Source: an uncultured bacterium (lineage in GTDB: Bacteria > Patescibacteriota > Minisyncoccia > Phycocordibacterales > UBA918). Taken from it: a stretch of 5,692 nucleotides of DNA. The translations under genes were made by a program, and so were the position numbers. The notes beneath the pieces are model-generated. The model made no database searches and was not told where the DNA came from. It saw only the letters and a program-made list of their open reading frames with translations. This document shows, piece after piece, positions 5,588-5,692 of the stretch (positions are counted from its first letter, which is position 1; the number at the start of each line of letters is the position of its first letter). Where the stretch lies: positions 1 through 5,692 of the forward strand of contig CAJXAG010000057.1 of NCBI GenBank assembly GCA_913050645.1. The letters are read 5' to 3'.

Positions 5588-5692
5588 CAACACACATGTT
5601 ATCAAAATCAACTCTTGACAAGAAACTCATACTAGTGAAAACCTAGCAAGAAAACAATACTGCAGTTGTACACAACCTGGATTGCTTCCTTA

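Noticed and set aside
5615..5620. TTGACA, a perfect -35 hexamer on the plus strand
   Set aside because: No -10-like hexamer lies 15-19 bases downstream, and no plus-strand gene begins in the remaining bases.
1..5692. CRISPR array, tRNA, rRNA, toxin-antitoxin or transposase
   Set aside because: No regularly spaced repeats, no T-loop/acceptor pattern, no rRNA-like stretch, no paired small genes and no transposase motif were seen.
1..5692. Recoding of TGA as glycine or tryptophan (seen in some CPR groups)
   Set aside because: All five genes are full length with the standard bacterial code and end at their own stops without internal TGA.

Overview
The window shows five protein genes, all on the minus strand and closely packed. 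Reading along transcription (right to left) they are: an ATP-grasp ligase-like protein (5487-4114), a membrane-anchored exported protein with a degenerate YHYH domain (4060-3266), a PolB-type 3'-5' exonuclease (3251-2550), a GH1 beta-glycosidase (2536-1292) and a ten-helix EamA/DMT-type membrane protein (1188-256). The standard genetic code reads every gene through. Base composition looks intermediate, with no obvious break between genes. None of the five genes has a recognisable Shine-Dalgarno sequence. The ATP-grasp protein resembles, from memory, a family common in Candidate Phyla Radiation (Patescibacteria) genomes. Together with small gaps and mostly hypothetical products, this makes an uncultured CPR/Parcubacteria-like bacterium my best guess; this is inference and not proven by the window.

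Right part (4061-5692). About 205 bases at the right edge hold no gene, only a weak hairpin and a 9-base inverted repeat whose inner arm touches the ATP-grasp start codon. The ATP-grasp gene ends at 4114 and is followed at once by a strong terminator-like hairpin (4077-4107). That hairpin runs directly into an extended -10 element (4068-4076) for the next gene.

Middle part (1292-4060). The YHYH-like gene and the exonuclease gene are 14 bases apart and probably share a transcript. The GH1 gene follows the exonuclease by 13 bases, and a perfect TATAAT lies inside that gap. In both the YHYH-like and GH1 genes the -10 hexamer ends exactly 7 bases before an ATG, which predicts leaderless mRNAs. 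The longer upstream start possible for each of these two genes is therefore probably wrong.

Left part (1-1291). The 103-base gap before the membrane protein gene ends in five consecutive 7-base units that abut its ATG. Beyond that gene, positions 1-255 hold no credible gene. They do contain two strong hairpins (21-40 and 65-108) that look like a REP-like or structured-RNA element cut by the window edge.

How the genes might work together: no complete pathway is visible. The glycosidase and the DMT-type transporter could be linked through handling of a glycoside or its product, and the exonuclease is likely a nucleic-acid housekeeping enzyme. I see no defence system, CRISPR array, transposase, tRNA or rRNA. 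The least ordinary points are the paired leaderless promoters, the heptad leader, the YHYH protein that lost its signature histidines, and the left-edge structured element.
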